Of a stretch of 64,000 nt of DNA, positions 24,966 to 33,610 are shown one piece after another (the stretch's first letter is position 1; every line of letters begins with the position of its first letter). Origin of the DNA: Terriglobales bacterium (GTDB taxonomy: Bacteria > Acidobacteriota > Terriglobia > Terriglobales > Acidobacteriaceae); NCBI GenBank assembly GCA_025934735.1, contig JAICWP010000025.1:1-64000 (forward strand), written 5' to 3'. The notes beneath the pieces were generated by a model, which was given only the letters and a program-made list of their open reading frames with translations, ran no database searches and was not told the DNA's origin. Made by a program: the position numbers and the translations under genes.

Positions 24966-25883
24966 CTAGCAGTTGGGAGCCGGTTTCGTCGCTTCCGCCT
25001 GCTCGTGAGCGTGATAGCTGGAGCGCACCAACGGTCCCGATTCCACATGGCGGAAGCCGAAGCGCAGCGCTTCTTTCTTGAGGTACAGAAACTCGTCCGG
25101 GCTGTAGTAGCGGGCGATGGGCAGGTGATCGCGCGAGGGCCGCAGGTACTGGCCTACGGTCAGGATGTCCACCCCGCGCGCGCCCAGGTCGCGGAAAACC
25201 TCCACCAGTTCGGCCATCTCTTCTCCCAGGCCGACCATCACGCCGGACTTGGTCACCATGCCTGGCGAAAACTTTTTGGCATTTTCCAGCAGCTTGAGAG
25301 TCCGCTCGTAACGGGCACCAGAGCGGACCACGCGGTAAAGCCGAGGCACCGTCTCGGTGTTGTGGTTGAGCACATCGGGTCGCGCGTCTAGCACGATTTT
25401 GAGCGCGTCATCCCAGCCCTGAAAGTCGGGAATAAGGACTTCCACCCGGCACTCCGGCGTAAGCTTACGGATTTCTTCGATGGTCTGAGCGAAAATGCGG
25501 GCGCCGCCCAGGTTGTCGTCGTCGCGATTCACGCTGGTCACCACGGCATGCTTCAACCCCAGTGTGGCAACCGCCTCTGCCACGCGCCGCGGCTCATCCC
25601 AATCCAGGGGGCCGGGTTTGCCTTTGGGCACGGCGCAGAAGCCGCAGCGGCGGGTGCAGATGTCGCCCAGCAGCATGAAAGTGGCGGTGCGGTGGTTCCA
25701 GCACTCGCCAATGTTGGGGCATTGCGCCGATTCGCAGACGGTGTGCAGCCCCAGGCCGCGGGCCAAAGTTTTCAGGTTGTGGTAATTATCGCCAACCGGA
25801 GCACGGGCTCGCAGCCAGCCCGGTTTGGGCTGTGGCCGCTGCGGCGAGAGACTGATCTGCACCAGTTCGGCGGAAGATCCCAT
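24966..25883 (-). CDS. lipA: Lipoyl synthase
   Basis: Radical SAM enzyme that inserts two sulfurs into protein-bound octanoate to make lipoate. 305 residues; the auxiliary cluster cysteines are C50, C55 and C61 ([12 protein letters not shown]) and the radical SAM cluster is C76, C80, C83 (CTRRCGFC). [27 protein letters not shown] and [11 protein letters not shown] are canonical; the terminal serine motif is VRSSYHA. Start ATG 25883. lipB is not nearby. Confidence 0.95.
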   Translation of the reverse strand: MGSSAELVQISLSPQRPQPKPGWLRARAPVGDNYHNLKTLARGLGLHTVCESAQCPNIGECWNHRTATFMLLGDICTRRCGFCAVPKGKPGPLDWDEPRRVAEAVATLGLKHAVVTSVNRDDDNLGGARIFAQTIEEIRKLTPECRVEVLIPDFQGWDDALKIVLDARPDVLNHNTETVPRLYRVVRSGARYERTLKLLENAKKFSPGMVTKSGVMVGLGEEMAELVEVFRDLGARGVDILTVGQYLRPSRDHLPIARYYSPDEFLYLKKEALRFGFRHVESGPLVRSSYHAHEQAEATKPAPNC

Positions 25884-25908
25884 GTAAGCCTCTATTTTAC
25901 GACGAAAT

Positions 25909-25958
25909 GTGTGGGGACGAGGCTTTGCCTCGTCCGGGCGAGCGCAGTTCGCCTGATT
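25909..25958. repeat. GTGGGGACGAGGC hairpin repeat (intergenic copy)
   Basis: GGACGAGGC (25915-25923) pairs with GCCTCGTCC (25927-25935) across a TTT loop, followed by GGGCGAGCGCAGTTCGCC. It aligns along about 50 bases with 59909-59960 and 62962-63025, with compensating changes in the stem. Confidence 0.65.
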
Positions 25959-26007
25959 CCTCAGACTTCAACGCCAAGCAGCCGAGAGCGGCTGTGTCCC
26001 AAAAGAG

Positions 26008-26373
26008 TTATAACGTGTGCAAATATGCCAGTAAATCTTTGATCTGCTGTGGCGTGAGCACATTGCCGAAGGCCGGCATGTGGGTCTTGCCGTACTGCAC
26101 CACCTCGGTGACCCGGTCATCATTGGCAGGCAGCCCGCTGGGCAGGTACTGCTTCTTGAACATATGCTGCAGGCTGGGCCCCTGCAGGTCCTTGGAAGAG
26201 TAGGGCTCGTGACAGCGGGCGCAGTAGTAATCGAACACCCGGCGGCCGGAGGCTTGTTGCGGATTAAGCCCCAGTTCAGCATCGCTTTTGCGCCGTTCCA
26301 CATCACAGCCCGTGAGCAAGATTAAGAGCAGGACCGAAGAGCAGATCAGAAGTACGCTTCTCAATGGGAGCAC
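26008..26373 (-). CDS. Cytochrome c lipoprotein
   Basis: A signal sequence with lipobox (LLLILLTGC) is followed by a single class I cytochrome c domain: haem motif CARCH, with LPSGLPANDDRVTEVVQYGKTHMPAFGNVLTPQQIKDLLAYL giving the Met ligand region. About 121 residues if it starts at GTG 26373; TTG 26364 is an alternative, and the frame is open to 26562 but that part overlaps the divergent gene. It is an outer-face electron carrier; the partner oxidase or dehydrogenase is not in the window. Confidence 0.82.
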   Translation of the reverse strand: MLPLRSVLLICSSVLLLILLTGCDVERRKSDAELGLNPQQASGRRVFDYYCARCHEPYSSKDLQGPSLQHMFKKQYLPSGLPANDDRVTEVVQYGKTHMPAFGNVLTPQQIKDLLAYLHTL

Positions 26374-26382
26374 CCGGAAACG

Positions 26383-26388
26383 TACAAT
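26383..26388 (+). promoter_or_regulatory. -10 element (TACAAT) before the YeaO-like gene
   Basis: CGTACAATAA, 15 bases before the ATG at 26404, matching CGTACAATCC at 5716 and GGTACAATCC at 247. The leader would be short. Confidence 0.4.
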
Positions 26389-26403
26389 AATAGAGCAAAG
26401 CTG

Positions 26404-26835
26404 ATGCCGGTCGCAGTCAAACGCGTTTACGAGAAGCCGGTGCGCGGCGATGGCGCCCGCGTGCTGGTGGACCGCCTCTGGCCTCGCGGCGTGCGCAAGG
26501 AGGCGGTACATACCTGGCTTAAGGAACTCGCCCCCTCCGACGAACTGCGGCGCTGGTTTCACGTCCGCCCCCAGCGCTGGGATATGTTCCGCCAGCGCTA
26601 CCTTAAAGAGTTATCGCGCCCGCCGGCGGCGGCAGCTTTGGAAGAACTCTATGGCCTGGCCGAGGAGCGCAGCAAACTGACGCTCTTGTTTGCCTCGCGG
26701 GACGTGGAACACAACAATGCGGTGGTGCTGAAGCAACTGCTGGACGGCATGCGCAAGCCGCCCACCGGCACCGGGCCGGCCGCTGCAGCCGCTATGCCCG
26801 CACGGCAGCGTGCACGGGCCCGGCGGCCGCGATGA
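26404..26835 (+). CDS. DUF488 family protein, YeaO-like
   Basis: 143 residues. The N-terminus VKRVYEKPVRGDGARVLVDRLWPRGVRKE and LKELAPSDELRRWF are characteristic of the YeaO branch of DUF488; TLLFASRDVEHNNAVVL is the conserved core. An Ala/Arg-rich tail follows. It is a different branch from the DUF488 protein at 19604. Its stop overlaps the next start (ATGA), so the two are probably translated together. Confidence 0.85.
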   Translation: MPVAVKRVYEKPVRGDGARVLVDRLWPRGVRKEAVHTWLKELAPSDELRRWFHVRPQRWDMFRQRYLKELSRPPAAAALEELYGLAEERSKLTLLFASRDVEHNNAVVLKQLLDGMRKPPTGTGPAAAAAMPARQRARARRPR

Positions 26836-27644
26836 TTCTTCATCCCTTGAGCCCGACTCTGCAGGTTTCCTGCGACCCAATGCCCGCCTGGGATGCCGTA
26901 GCCGTGACCCAGCAGCAGAGCGCGTCCGCCTGGTGGCTGATTGCGCAGCCCGATCATGCCGCGTTAGCTGGAGAGTTGGCAGTACATTTTGCCGCCCCGG
27001 ATTTTCCCGCGATGGACCCCGACGTGGTACAGGCAATCGCCCTGCACGATGCCGGCTGGGCGAAATACGACGGCGGTAGCGAAGCCGGCGGTGGAATCAA
27101 AGGCGCTCCACCTCAAGCGCAGCGTGACAGTTCGGGGCGTCCGCTCTCTTTTCTGCAGGCGCCCGTCAACACATTCGTGGAGGCCTGGACCGCTTCCATC
27201 CACCTCGCCCAGGAGAAAGCCGGCGCCATCGGCGGGCTGATGGTCAGCGGCCATTTTCGCCGCCTGGCCGAATACCGGCAGGACTCGGTGGAGGATACGC
27301 CCGAAGATGCGGCCCTGATCCATCGGTTCTTAGGGAATGAGGTTCAGCAGGACGAAGCGCGCTTTCGCCGCCAATCGCGCTCGCGCCCTGAGGTGGAGCG
27401 ACTCGTGGATCTCTTGCAGTTCTGCGACCTGCTCTCGTTGTACTTGTGCTGCGGTTCGCGCGCCAGCATTCACTTCCCGCAAAAGATCGCTTCTCGTCCC
27501 ATGATTCTGCGGCGCAACGGAGAGTTGTGCCGGCTGGACCCTTCGCCGTTCCGGGAAGAAGTCAGCCTGGGTGTGCCCGCGCGACGCGATCCCGCTTCCC
27601 GCACTGAGCCGAATACTCGCGTCTTGCCCATCTTGATCAGATAG
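26832..27644 (+). CDS. DUF3891 family protein
   Basis: 270 residues with QQQSASAWWLIAQPDHAALAGELAVHF near the start and IALHDAGWAKYDG, resembling DUF3891 proteins whose His/Asp pattern (QPDH, LHDAGW) suggests an HD-like hydrolase. The C-terminal half has QFCDLLSLYLCCG. Activity unknown. The start overlaps the stop of the YeaO-like gene by four bases. Confidence 0.75.
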   Translation: MILHPLSPTLQVSCDPMPAWDAVAVTQQQSASAWWLIAQPDHAALAGELAVHFAAPDFPAMDPDVVQAIALHDAGWAKYDGGSEAGGGIKGAPPQAQRDSSGRPLSFLQAPVNTFVEAWTASIHLAQEKAGAIGGLMVSGHFRRLAEYRQDSVEDTPEDAALIHRFLGNEVQQDEARFRRQSRSRPEVERLVDLLQFCDLLSLYLCCGSRASIHFPQKIASRPMILRRNGELCRLDPSPFREEVSLGVPARRDPASRTEPNTRVLPILIR

Positions 27645-27696
27645 GTTCCTGAAGCCGAAACGTTTTGTGCGCTGCATCGCGCGACTGAAGCCGCAG

Positions 27697-29250
27697 CTAC
27701 TGCTGCATCGCCGCCAGCACAATCTGGTCAATCGTGCTCAAGGCTTGGGAGTCGGAAAGGTGGTGATTGTTGGTAAGGATGGAGAACACAATCTTTTCGC
27801 CTTTCGCGGTGGTGGCATAGCCGGAAAGCGCATTCACGTGATTGAGTGAACCCGTTTTGCCCTGCACTTTGCCCATACCCGGCGTCCCCTTGAAGCGGTC
27901 GGCTAGGGAGCCATCCACCCCTGCCACCGGCAGCGTGCCTTCGTAGAGCAGCGCCCAGGGCTGATTGGCGGCATACTGCAACAACTGCACAATGGCGTGT
28001 GGCGTAACCAGGTTCTCGCGGGAGAGCCCGGAGCCGTCGTAGAAAACGAATTCGTCGGGGCTGATGCCCACCTGTTGGGTAAGGAAGGTCCGCACCACCT
28101 CTTTGCCGCCCTCGATGGTGCCGGCATTGCCTTTCTCCCGCCCCAACAAGCGCAGCAGCAGTTCTGCATGCAGGTTCTGGCTGACCTTATTGATGACGGT
28201 CAGATCTTCAGCGATCGGCTGCGACTGGTAGCTGGCCAGCACCACGCGCTGGTCCGGCGAAGTGGCGGATGAACTGCCGCCCCCCCGCGAAGCCACGCTG
28301 GTTACCGTAACCGTGGATAAGCTGGCTAGTTCGGTGTGATGCGAGCGCGTGCGCCCGTAAATCACCACCCCGCGCTGTTCCAGCAGTTGGCGAAACAAAT
28401 CGGCCGCGTAATCGGCCGGATCCTCGATGGCCAGGGCTTCTTTGGCTCCGGCATCATCCACCGGCATGTTGCCCCATAACGTGATGCTGCGGGCGCCGGG
28501 CTCGCGGTTGATGTAGATCTTCCGCGGGCCGGTGCCCGGCGGTGTGGTGATGATTCGGTTGTCAATGCGGTAGTAGTCGGCAAAAGGCGTTACGCTGACG
28601 AAGGCGCGGTCGCCGATGTGGTCGGCGGGCAAAATGCTGACCACCACCACGTTGTCGTTGATCGTCAGCGCGGAAACCGGCGCGCCATCGCCCCACACCA
28701 GGTCGTCCTGGCTCCAGCCTTCACCGTAGCGTTCGAACGCGTAATAGGAATCGTCGGCCACTACATCGCCGTCCACGAATTTCAGTCCCTTACGCACCAC
28801 CTCATCCGCCAGGTCGGACAGCACCTTGATGGGCTGCGAGTCGCGCTCGGTATGCAGGTTATAAGGCAGCACCCGGCCGGAGAGGTTGGGATCGCCGTGC
28901 CCCGCCAGAATCAGATCGCCGGTAAGCCGGCCATACTTGTCGAGGTTGCCCGTGGTTTCCACGGTCGTTCGAAAGCGATAGTCGGGGCCAATCAGGGCCA
29001 GCGCCGTCGCGGTGGTGAACAGCTTGGTGTTGGAAGCGGGAGTAAACAGCTTGTGTTCATTGCGGGCGTACAGGACCTTGCCCTTGTCCAGGGAAATGAT
29101 TTCGATGCCCCAGAAGCCACGCGCCACGTCGGGCTCGGCAAGGATCTGGTTAATCCGTGTTTCCAGGGAAGGCTTGCTGGCCGCGTTGGCGAAAGGCGCC
29201 ATCCACAGCAACACCAGCAGCAGCAACGGAGAAAAACGCCTGCGCAGCAT
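27697..29250 (-). CDS. dacB: D-alanyl-D-alanine carboxypeptidase/endopeptidase (PBP4 type)
   Basis: Periplasmic peptidoglycan hydrolase of family S13. The 517-residue product has a signal peptide (residues 1-23), the SxxK motif S73-N-T-K76 (PASNTKLF), the SxN-like YDGSGLSRENL and the KTG triad in VQGKTGSLNHVNALSGY. The large insert domain between SxxK and SxN typical of PBP4 is present. Start ATG 29250. Confidence 0.92.
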   Translation of the reverse strand: MLRRRFSPLLLLVLLWMAPFANAASKPSLETRINQILAEPDVARGFWGIEIISLDKGKVLYARNEHKLFTPASNTKLFTTATALALIGPDYRFRTTVETTGNLDKYGRLTGDLILAGHGDPNLSGRVLPYNLHTERDSQPIKVLSDLADEVVRKGLKFVDGDVVADDSYYAFERYGEGWSQDDLVWGDGAPVSALTINDNVVVVSILPADHIGDRAFVSVTPFADYYRIDNRIITTPPGTGPRKIYINREPGARSITLWGNMPVDDAGAKEALAIEDPADYAADLFRQLLEQRGVVIYGRTRSHHTELASLSTVTVTSVASRGGGSSSATSPDQRVVLASYQSQPIAEDLTVINKVSQNLHAELLLRLLGREKGNAGTIEGGKEVVRTFLTQQVGISPDEFVFYDGSGLSRENLVTPHAIVQLLQYAANQPWALLYEGTLPVAGVDGSLADRFKGTPGMGKVQGKTGSLNHVNALSGYATTAKGEKIVFSILTNNHHLSDSQALSTIDQIVLAAMQQ

Positions 29251-29339
29251 GAGCTTAGCTGGATTGTAGCACTGGGCGGAACGCCGAGTACCGGGTACCG
29301 AATCCGAGGTATATCTGGGCGTGGCGCTGGGCTTGAGTC

Positions 29340-30020
29340 TTAGGCTATAGCGAGAGCCGCCAGGGTCTGCAGATCGGGGACTTCCAGGTCGGGCTTCTCT
29401 GATGAAACCCGGGTGGCGCCGAAGCCGCGGCGGCGTACCAGCACAGTAGCCAGGCCCAGCGACTTGGCAGGCACCACATCGTGGTACACGCTTTGGCCAA
29501 CGTGCAGCACCTGCTCCTTGGGCAGAGCCAATCTTTCCAGGGCTCGATCAAAGGGAGCAAGTGAAGGCTTGTAGGCGCGCGCCTGCTCGGCCGTGATTAC
29601 CTGGTCAAATTTCACCTGCAGATGAGGCGCCGTGCCGGCGAACAGGTCGTCGTCGGTGTTGGAGATGATGGCGAGCCGGTATCGGGTCTGCACCTTCTTA
29701 AGCGCCACCACCGTGTCGGGGAAGGGCGGCCAGGTCTTCAGCGAATCGGGAAGCGAGCCTACTTCCGCGTCCGAAGCTGCGAATCCCAGCCGTTGGCCCA
29801 GTCCCCGCACCACCTGTTGCAGAACTTCCCGATAGCGGCGATATGGATTCTGCGCGGCTGGCTCCAGTTCGGCATAGAGTGCCAGAATCTGCTCGTCGCG
29901 AAGCGGGCTTCCGTGCGCGCGCAAAATGGGCCGCAGCGCGCCCAGCAGTCCGGTTTCCCAGTCAATCAGCGTGCCGTAGCAGTCGAAGCTCAGGGCCTGA
30001 AAACGGGAAAATTCGAGCAT
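29340..30020 (-). CDS. HAD-superfamily hydrolase (haloacid dehalogenase type)
   Basis: 226 residues from ATG 30020 (MLEFSRFQALSFDCYGTLIDWE). The nucleophile motif is FDCYGTLID, then ISNTDDDLF, and QARAYKPSLAPFDRAL with the motif III lysine. LHVGQSVYHDVVPAKSLGLATVLV is motif IV. The sequence is closest to 2-haloacid dehalogenase-like proteins, but substrates in this family cannot be read from sequence. Confidence 0.85.
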   Translation of the reverse strand: MLEFSRFQALSFDCYGTLIDWETGLLGALRPILRAHGSPLRDEQILALYAELEPAAQNPYRRYREVLQQVVRGLGQRLGFAASDAEVGSLPDSLKTWPPFPDTVVALKKVQTRYRLAIISNTDDDLFAGTAPHLQVKFDQVITAEQARAYKPSLAPFDRALERLALPKEQVLHVGQSVYHDVVPAKSLGLATVLVRRRGFGATRVSSEKPDLEVPDLQTLAALAIA

Positions 30021-30058
30021 GTGGTTAGCTGCAAGCACCAACGACTAACAACCGTCTC

Positions 30059-30739
30059 CTATCTCCGCACTTGCAGCGGCTGGGTCAGGCTGAAGCTGAT
30101 GGTGGATTCGGCCGGCAGTTCAATATTTTTGTTGCCGGTAAAGGCGGTGCCCGCCGTGCCCGCGCCTGCGCCCGCGGCAGCGCCAATGGCCGCTCCTTTG
30201 CCCCCGCCCGTCAGCCCGCCAATCAGCGCGCCCAAACCTGCGCCGCCGCCAATCATCACTGCCGAACGCTTGCCCTTGCCTTTCTCCGAGCGGCTCACGG
30301 TTGCTGTTTGCACTTCGTGAGAAGCTCCGTGAATAGTAATGGAGGTCAGTGCCAGGCGCAGAAGAGCGCCCCCCTTAAACCGCCCCAGCGGAGCGGCTTG
30401 GACCACCGTGCCCTGGGCGGCGGCGCCCGCCGGAATCACGGTTGCCCCGTTTACCACCACGGGCTGCGACAGCGAGGCAGAGAAGGTGTCGCCGCTGTTG
30501 CTGATCTTGGACCCCACCGCCTGGTCGAGGCGCACGGTCAGCACTGTGCCGGCGGGAATCACCACCGGTTTGGCTTCTACCGCCCTTCGTTCCGGTTTTG
30601 GAGCGGGCTGAGAAGCGGTGTTGGCGGGCTCGGCCGAGCTTGATGGGGCTTCGCTCTCCGTCGCTGGTTGCGGCTTGCTGCAGGCCACAATCGTCATCAG
30701 CAAGAAAAATAGAAGTAGGGCCTGGTAGCGGTGAGTCAT
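30059..30739 (-). CDS. Glycine-zipper lipoprotein
   Basis: 226 residues; GGAGGTG lies six bases before ATG 30739. Lipobox LMTIVAC with Cys20, then a Ser/Ala/Pro-rich linker, a beta-rich domain (VIPAGTVLTVRLDQAVGSKIS; VVVNGATVIPAGAAAQGTV) and a Gly-rich membrane-like segment at about residues 160-205 (GGGAGLGALIGGLTGGGKGA). The type is common in Acidobacteriota and uncharacterised. Confidence 0.75.
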   Translation of the reverse strand: MTHRYQALLLFFLLMTIVACSKPQPATESEAPSSSAEPANTASQPAPKPERRAVEAKPVVIPAGTVLTVRLDQAVGSKISNSGDTFSASLSQPVVVNGATVIPAGAAAQGTVVQAAPLGRFKGGALLRLALTSITIHGASHEVQTATVSRSEKGKGKRSAVMIGGGAGLGALIGGLTGGGKGAAIGAAAGAGAGTAGTAFTGNKNIELPAESTISFSLTQPLQVRR

Positions 30740-30882
30740 GGAGACACCTCCAAGTAATACCTGCGTTTTAGCAGACCAGGTGCCACAGCGCAATACAAGA
30801 GCAGGAAACCGTGGTAGGTGCAGTCGTGTGCTTTGCGATGGCTAGCGGTCCAACAATATTGATAGCGCGACGACGGACTGAG

Positions 30883-31830
30883 CTATAGCAGTTTTAAACC
30901 TTCATCCAGAGTTGGGTAAGCCAGGCGCGGAAGCAGTTCCTGCTTCATCCGCGAGTTGTCGGCCACGGAGGATGTCATGCCTGCCCTGATGACGTCGCGA
31001 TTCAGTGGAGCCGGAGTGCGGAAGAGCAGGGCAAACGCTTCACAGCCCCATGTAGCCGCAAAGAACATCCAGCGTGGCAGGCGCCACGGCCGCGGATAGC
31101 CATAGTGGGCCGCCAGGCGATCAAGGAAGGCCTGCAGGGTGAGTGGTGCATCGTCGGCCACCTGGTAGATGCCGGAAGCGTGCTCGTTCTCCACCGCCGC
31201 CTGCAGGGCAGCAAGAAAATCGGGAAGAGCAATCAGATGCACCCACGTAGGTTTCCGCCAGACGCCCATCAGTCGATGCCGCAGCAGCCATTTGGCGCCT
31301 TCCACCAGCTTGATTCCTTTGCCGTAAACCACTCCGGCACGGAACACCACCGGGTGCAATCCGGCATCAGCACCAGCTTGCAATACCAGTTTCTCTGCTT
31401 CCAGCCGGGTGCGGAAGTGGATTACCTCAGTTTTGGATTGCAGTACCCCGCGCGCACGGCGCTCGGGCGTGGTCTCACCCTCGACATGCGGAAAGCTCAC
31501 CAGAACAAATTTCCCAACCCGCCCCTCTTGCGCCGCAGCCAGCAAATTCCGCACATAGCCCACATTGGTCAGCGGCAGAAAACGTGCCGGCCGGGGCGCG
31601 AACAGCACGCCAGCCAGATGAATCACGCAATCAACGCCTTCGCAAATCCCATTTAACGTTGCAGGATTGCCGAGATCAGCCGGGCAGACAGTAACATTGG
31701 GAAGCGCGGAGGCATCGAAGGGCAGCGGCTTTTTGTGCACCAAAAGCCATAACTGATGCCCGGCAGTGGCAAAATGCCGCACCACCTGCGAACCCAGATT
31801 GCCCGCCGCCCCTGTGATCAGGATTTTCAC
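30883..31830 (-). CDS. NAD-dependent epimerase/dehydratase (extended SDR)
   Basis: 315 residues with the Rossmann motif GAAGNLGSQV at the N-terminus and CVIHLAGV. The catalytic YxxxK is not clear: the FRTRLEAEKLV region carries the lysine but not the tyrosine, which is usual for atypical SDRs that act as NADPH sensors or reductases. The substrate is unknown. Its start overlaps the stop of the upstream protease gene (ATGA, 31827-31830). Confidence 0.8.
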   Translation of the reverse strand: MKILITGAAGNLGSQVVRHFATAGHQLWLLVHKKPLPFDASALPNVTVCPADLGNPATLNGICEGVDCVIHLAGVLFAPRPARFLPLTNVGYVRNLLAAAQEGRVGKFVLVSFPHVEGETTPERRARGVLQSKTEVIHFRTRLEAEKLVLQAGADAGLHPVVFRAGVVYGKGIKLVEGAKWLLRHRLMGVWRKPTWVHLIALPDFLAALQAAVENEHASGIYQVADDAPLTLQAFLDRLAAHYGYPRPWRLPRWMFFAATWGCEAFALLFRTPAPLNRDVIRAGMTSSVADNSRMKQELLPRLAYPTLDEGLKLL

Positions 31831-32390
31831 GCCGGCTTTTCGGAGCGCGTCATGAAATCACGAAAATAAATCATGCCTCCTATATCGAAGAGGCCGTGCG
31901 CGATCATGGGCACTAGCAACTTGGCCGTGAACATGTAGAACAGGCCCAGGTAGAGGCCCTGGAAAAACGACCAGTAACTGATAACGCGTATATCCCTTCT
32001 CCCGATGTGAGCTGCCATAAACAGCACGGAAGCGACGAGAAGGCCACAGCGCGCTTGAATAAAACCACGGAAGAAGATTTCTTCACCGCAAGCCGCGGTC
32101 AGTCCACCCAGGACCATTTGCAGAGGACGGGCATCAGCAAACTCTTTTGCCAGCGAAGTCGTCAGTTGCTGGGCATAGGCGCTGCCCTTGGCCACCTGGT
32201 AGCCGTACTGCACCAGGCGGGTCCACACTGCCAGCCAGACGAATGCGGCGATGCCAAGGACGATGGACGCGGCGGTCGGCCGTAAGTCGACGGGTAGGTT
32301 CCCGGCGCGTATTCCCCACAATCCAACCGTGCCCAGGAAAAAAGTAACTGCGATTTCCAGAGCAAGATGCCGCTTGACGTAGAAGAGCAA
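31827..32390 (-). CDS. CPBP family intramembrane protease
   Basis: 187 residues with about five membrane helices. The Abi/CPBP motifs are present: EExxFRG (CGEEIFFRGFIQ), FxxxH-like FMAAHIGR and the second His motif IAHGLFDIGG. Members include CAAX-like proteases and bacteriocin-immunity proteins. It is translationally coupled to the SDR gene downstream. Confidence 0.82.
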   Translation of the reverse strand: MLFYVKRHLALEIAVTFFLGTVGLWGIRAGNLPVDLRPTAASIVLGIAAFVWLAVWTRLVQYGYQVAKGSAYAQQLTTSLAKEFADARPLQMVLGGLTAACGEEIFFRGFIQARCGLLVASVLFMAAHIGRRDIRVISYWSFFQGLYLGLFYMFTAKLLVPMIAHGLFDIGGMIYFRDFMTRSEKPA

Positions 32391-32407
32391 ACCCCCCTCC
32401 CGGAATT

Positions 32408-33532
32408 CTATTGCTTGCTGGATTCCGCCAGCTTTTCCGGTTCCGAGGCAGAGGCGGCGGCAGCGGCGGCTTTGCCGGAGTGTCCGTTGGCAGGCTCAAA
32501 GCCGGGCAGCGCAGGTTCGCCGGCGGCTGCCGGTTGCGGCTGCGCTGGTAATTCCGGCGTTGCCGGCTGGTCCACGAACTTGTCGCGTTTGAGCAGGGGC
32601 CGCCCCAGCGACGGGTTATAGCTGGTCCACGCGCCCTCCAGCCCGGCCTCGCGTTCGAAGTGCGCTCGCATGCTTTCCATCTTGGAATCGAGGTCGTCCA
32701 TATAGTGCAGCATGAGGGCTTCGGGAAACATGGGCAGCTTGGGCGACCCAAACTCGTATTCGCCATGGTGGCTGATGATCAGGTGCTCCAGCAGCACCTT
32801 CAACTCGCTGGGGAAGCCGGGCACCTGGGCCAGTTTGTCCTGCAGCATTTCCAGCTCGATAATCATGTGCCCCAGCAACTGGCCGCGCGTGGTGTAAGAG
32901 AATGAGCGGTTGTAGGAGAGCTCGTGGACCTTGCCGATGTCGTGCAGAAAAACGCCGGTCAGCAGCAGATCGCGGTCAATCTGCGGATAGTTTCGGCTCA
33001 CCAGGTCGCAGGAGCGGAAGAGCGAGACCACGTGCTCCAGCAGGCCGCCGATGAAGGCATGGTGCAGCGTCTTGGCCGCGGGCGCGACCTTGTAGGCGGC
33101 GGCAATTTCCGGATCGGCCATAAACGCCTGCACCAGTCCGCGCAGGTATTCGTTCTTGAATCCAGACACGAAATCGGCGATCACCTGCCAGAGTTGCTCC
33201 ACATCCTGGCTGGTCTTGGGCAAGTAGTCGGCAAAGTCCACTTCCGTTTCGCCGAGCTTGCGTATTTTATGGATGGTCAGCTGGAAATGATGTTTGTAGC
33301 GGTTGATCAGCCCCTTGACCTTGATGTAATCGTCCTGCTCGAAAGCATCAATCGCTTCCGCGACGTTGTCCCACATCTTGGCTTCGATTTGCCCGGTGCG
33401 GTCGGCCAGGGTCAGGGCCAAATAGGGCTCGCCGGTTTTCTTGGGCTTCACCTGCTTGGAGGCCACCACGAAGCTGGAGGTGATGACCTTGTTTTCGCAG
33501 CGAGGGCAATCGGCGATAAAAAAATCTTTCAT
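32408..33532 (-). CDS. 3'-5' exoribonuclease-like HD/OB protein (YhaM type)
   Basis: 374 residues. A short cysteine pair (ADCPRCENK) is followed by an OB-fold nucleic-acid domain (VKPKKTGEPYLALTLADRTGQIEAKMW) and an HD domain (HHAFIGGLLEHVVSL; LLTGVFLHDIGKVHEL; LIISHHGEYEFGSP) as in YhaM/CBF1. A Pro/Ala/Ser-rich tail of about 70 residues is extra. Start ATG 33532 rather than the open frame to 33553. Confidence 0.88.
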   Translation of the reverse strand: MKDFFIADCPRCENKVITSSFVVASKQVKPKKTGEPYLALTLADRTGQIEAKMWDNVAEAIDAFEQDDYIKVKGLINRYKHHFQLTIHKIRKLGETEVDFADYLPKTSQDVEQLWQVIADFVSGFKNEYLRGLVQAFMADPEIAAAYKVAPAAKTLHHAFIGGLLEHVVSLFRSCDLVSRNYPQIDRDLLLTGVFLHDIGKVHELSYNRSFSYTTRGQLLGHMIIELEMLQDKLAQVPGFPSELKVLLEHLIISHHGEYEFGSPKLPMFPEALMLHYMDDLDSKMESMRAHFEREAGLEGAWTSYNPSLGRPLLKRDKFVDQPATPELPAQPQPAAAGEPALPGFEPANGHSGKAAAAAASASEPEKLAESSKQ

Positions 33533-33610
33533 GACCAGCGTGCGGCGGACCACGGAAAAAGGCCAACAGCGCGCTGTTGGCGGGAGTCCGCCGGTGAGGT
33601 CAGCCTACCA

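Noticed and set aside
26404-27644. Toxin-antitoxin pair
   Set aside because: Two small coupled genes look like such a pair, but both belong to DUF488 (YeaO) and DUF3891, and the second is too large and shows no toxin motif.
31827-32390. Abortive-infection defence gene
   Set aside because: CPBP proteases are often labelled Abi, but here it is coupled to an SDR gene with no other defence gene nearby.
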